Shown piece by piece: positions 63,845-64,000 of a stretch of 64,000 nt of DNA. A program made the translations under genes and the position numbers. The notes below the pieces were generated by a model that was not told the origin of the DNA, ran no database searches, and was given only the letters and a program-made list of their open reading frames with translations. How positions within the stretch are numbered: position 1 is the first letter of the stretch; each line of letters opens with the position of its first letter. Location of the stretch: NCBI GenBank assembly GCA_018881555.1, contig JACAXG010000063.1, forward strand, positions 4,817,156 to 4,881,155, in the 5' to 3' direction. Source of the DNA: Amblyornis subalaris (taxonomy: Eukaryota > Chordata > Aves > Passeriformes > Ptilonorhynchidae).

Positions 63845-64000
63845 TCACAGGTAATTGGACCAGTCTCCTTGCCAGTAGTCCAACTCCCCTACACTTCTGT
63901 CCATGGAGATGGCAATGCCCCTGCACTGCACAAAAGGCTTTGCCAGGAAGGCCACTCCTTTCCAGGCTCTCCCCAGGAGCGTCGGCTCAGCCTCTTCTCC
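63845..64000 (-). CDS. Open - strand frame running off the window edge; possible C-terminal coding end
   Basis: Fifty-one codons are open on the - strand from position 64000 to a TGA at 63847-63845. The translation is protein-like in composition. It has an acidic start (GEEAEP), then LLGRAWKGVAFLAKPF, then CRGIAISMDRS, and ends ELDYWQGDWSNYL. I do not recognise the family. The segment is GC-richer than its surroundings and lies upstream (in - sense) of the minisatellite and an AATAAA. That would fit a last exon plus 3' UTR, or the end of a retroelement gene. Without the sequence beyond 64000 the start, splice site and real length are unknown. It could still be chance. Confidence 0.3.
   Translation of the reverse strand, partial: GEEAEPTLLGRAWKGVAFLAKPFVQCRGIAISMDRSVGELDYWQGDWSNYL

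Noticed and set aside
7091..64000. CALN1 terminal exons on the - strand
   Set aside because: Expected from mammalian gene order, but I saw no EF-hand or C-terminal membrane-anchor coding sequence in the - strand frames. The scan was by eye and may miss a short exon.
1..64000. CRISPR arrays, operons, riboswitches, phage or other prokaryotic systems
   Set aside because: The sequence is vertebrate nuclear DNA with CR1 and LTR elements. The only tandem array (63491-63775) has no spacer-like unique segments of constant length.

Overview
This is eukaryotic nuclear DNA, almost certainly from a bird and probably a passerine. It is AT-rich and intron/intergenic-like. It carries two 5'-truncated CR1 LINE ends (the dominant avian LINE), several avian LTR-type repeats, and no compact run of open reading frames. 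Most open frames of 60-160 codons lack family motifs or splice context and behave like chance frames. Single ambiguous bases (N) are scattered throughout, which looks like low-confidence base calls rather than gaps.

The only coding feature I recognise is at the left end. A short terminal exon on the + strand (6608-6754) encodes the last 48 residues of a polypeptide N-acetylgalactosaminyltransferase, ending in the beta-trefoil (ricin-B) lectin domain. The best guess is GALNT17 (formerly WBSCR17). Positions 1-6607 would then be its last intron, and 6755 to about 7090 its 3' UTR, with a canonical poly(A) signal and a Pumilio-type site. Just past that poly(A) signal is a 17-bp perfect inverted repeat around two direct repeats.

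From about 7.4 kb to 61 kb the window is a gene desert. In mammals the gene beyond GALNT17 is CALN1, in convergent orientation. I looked for its EF-hand and C-terminal exons on the - strand and did not find them. The desert holds: a CR1 fragment (8.73-8.96 kb); a complete solo LTR with a perfect 6-bp target duplication and an avian alpharetrovirus-like layout (21.0-21.4 kb); a decayed tRNA-like sequence with A and B boxes on the - strand (23.5 kb); an older avian ERVL-like LTR (35.7-36.3 kb); a fragment of another avian LTR-type repeat (50.15-50.25 kb); a second CR1 3' end (53.8-54.2 kb); and a short 5S-rRNA-like stretch (59.05-59.13 kb).

The right end (61.2-64 kb) differs from the rest. It has a GC-richer dispersed repeat, a minisatellite of about 12 degenerate copies of a 21-26 bp unit, and a - strand frame that is open from the window edge to a stop at 63845. 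A - strand AATAAA lies about 400 bp beyond that stop. This could be the 3' end of a neighbouring transcription unit or the edge of a retroelement, and it is the least explained part of the window. I found no strong case for an entirely new biological system.
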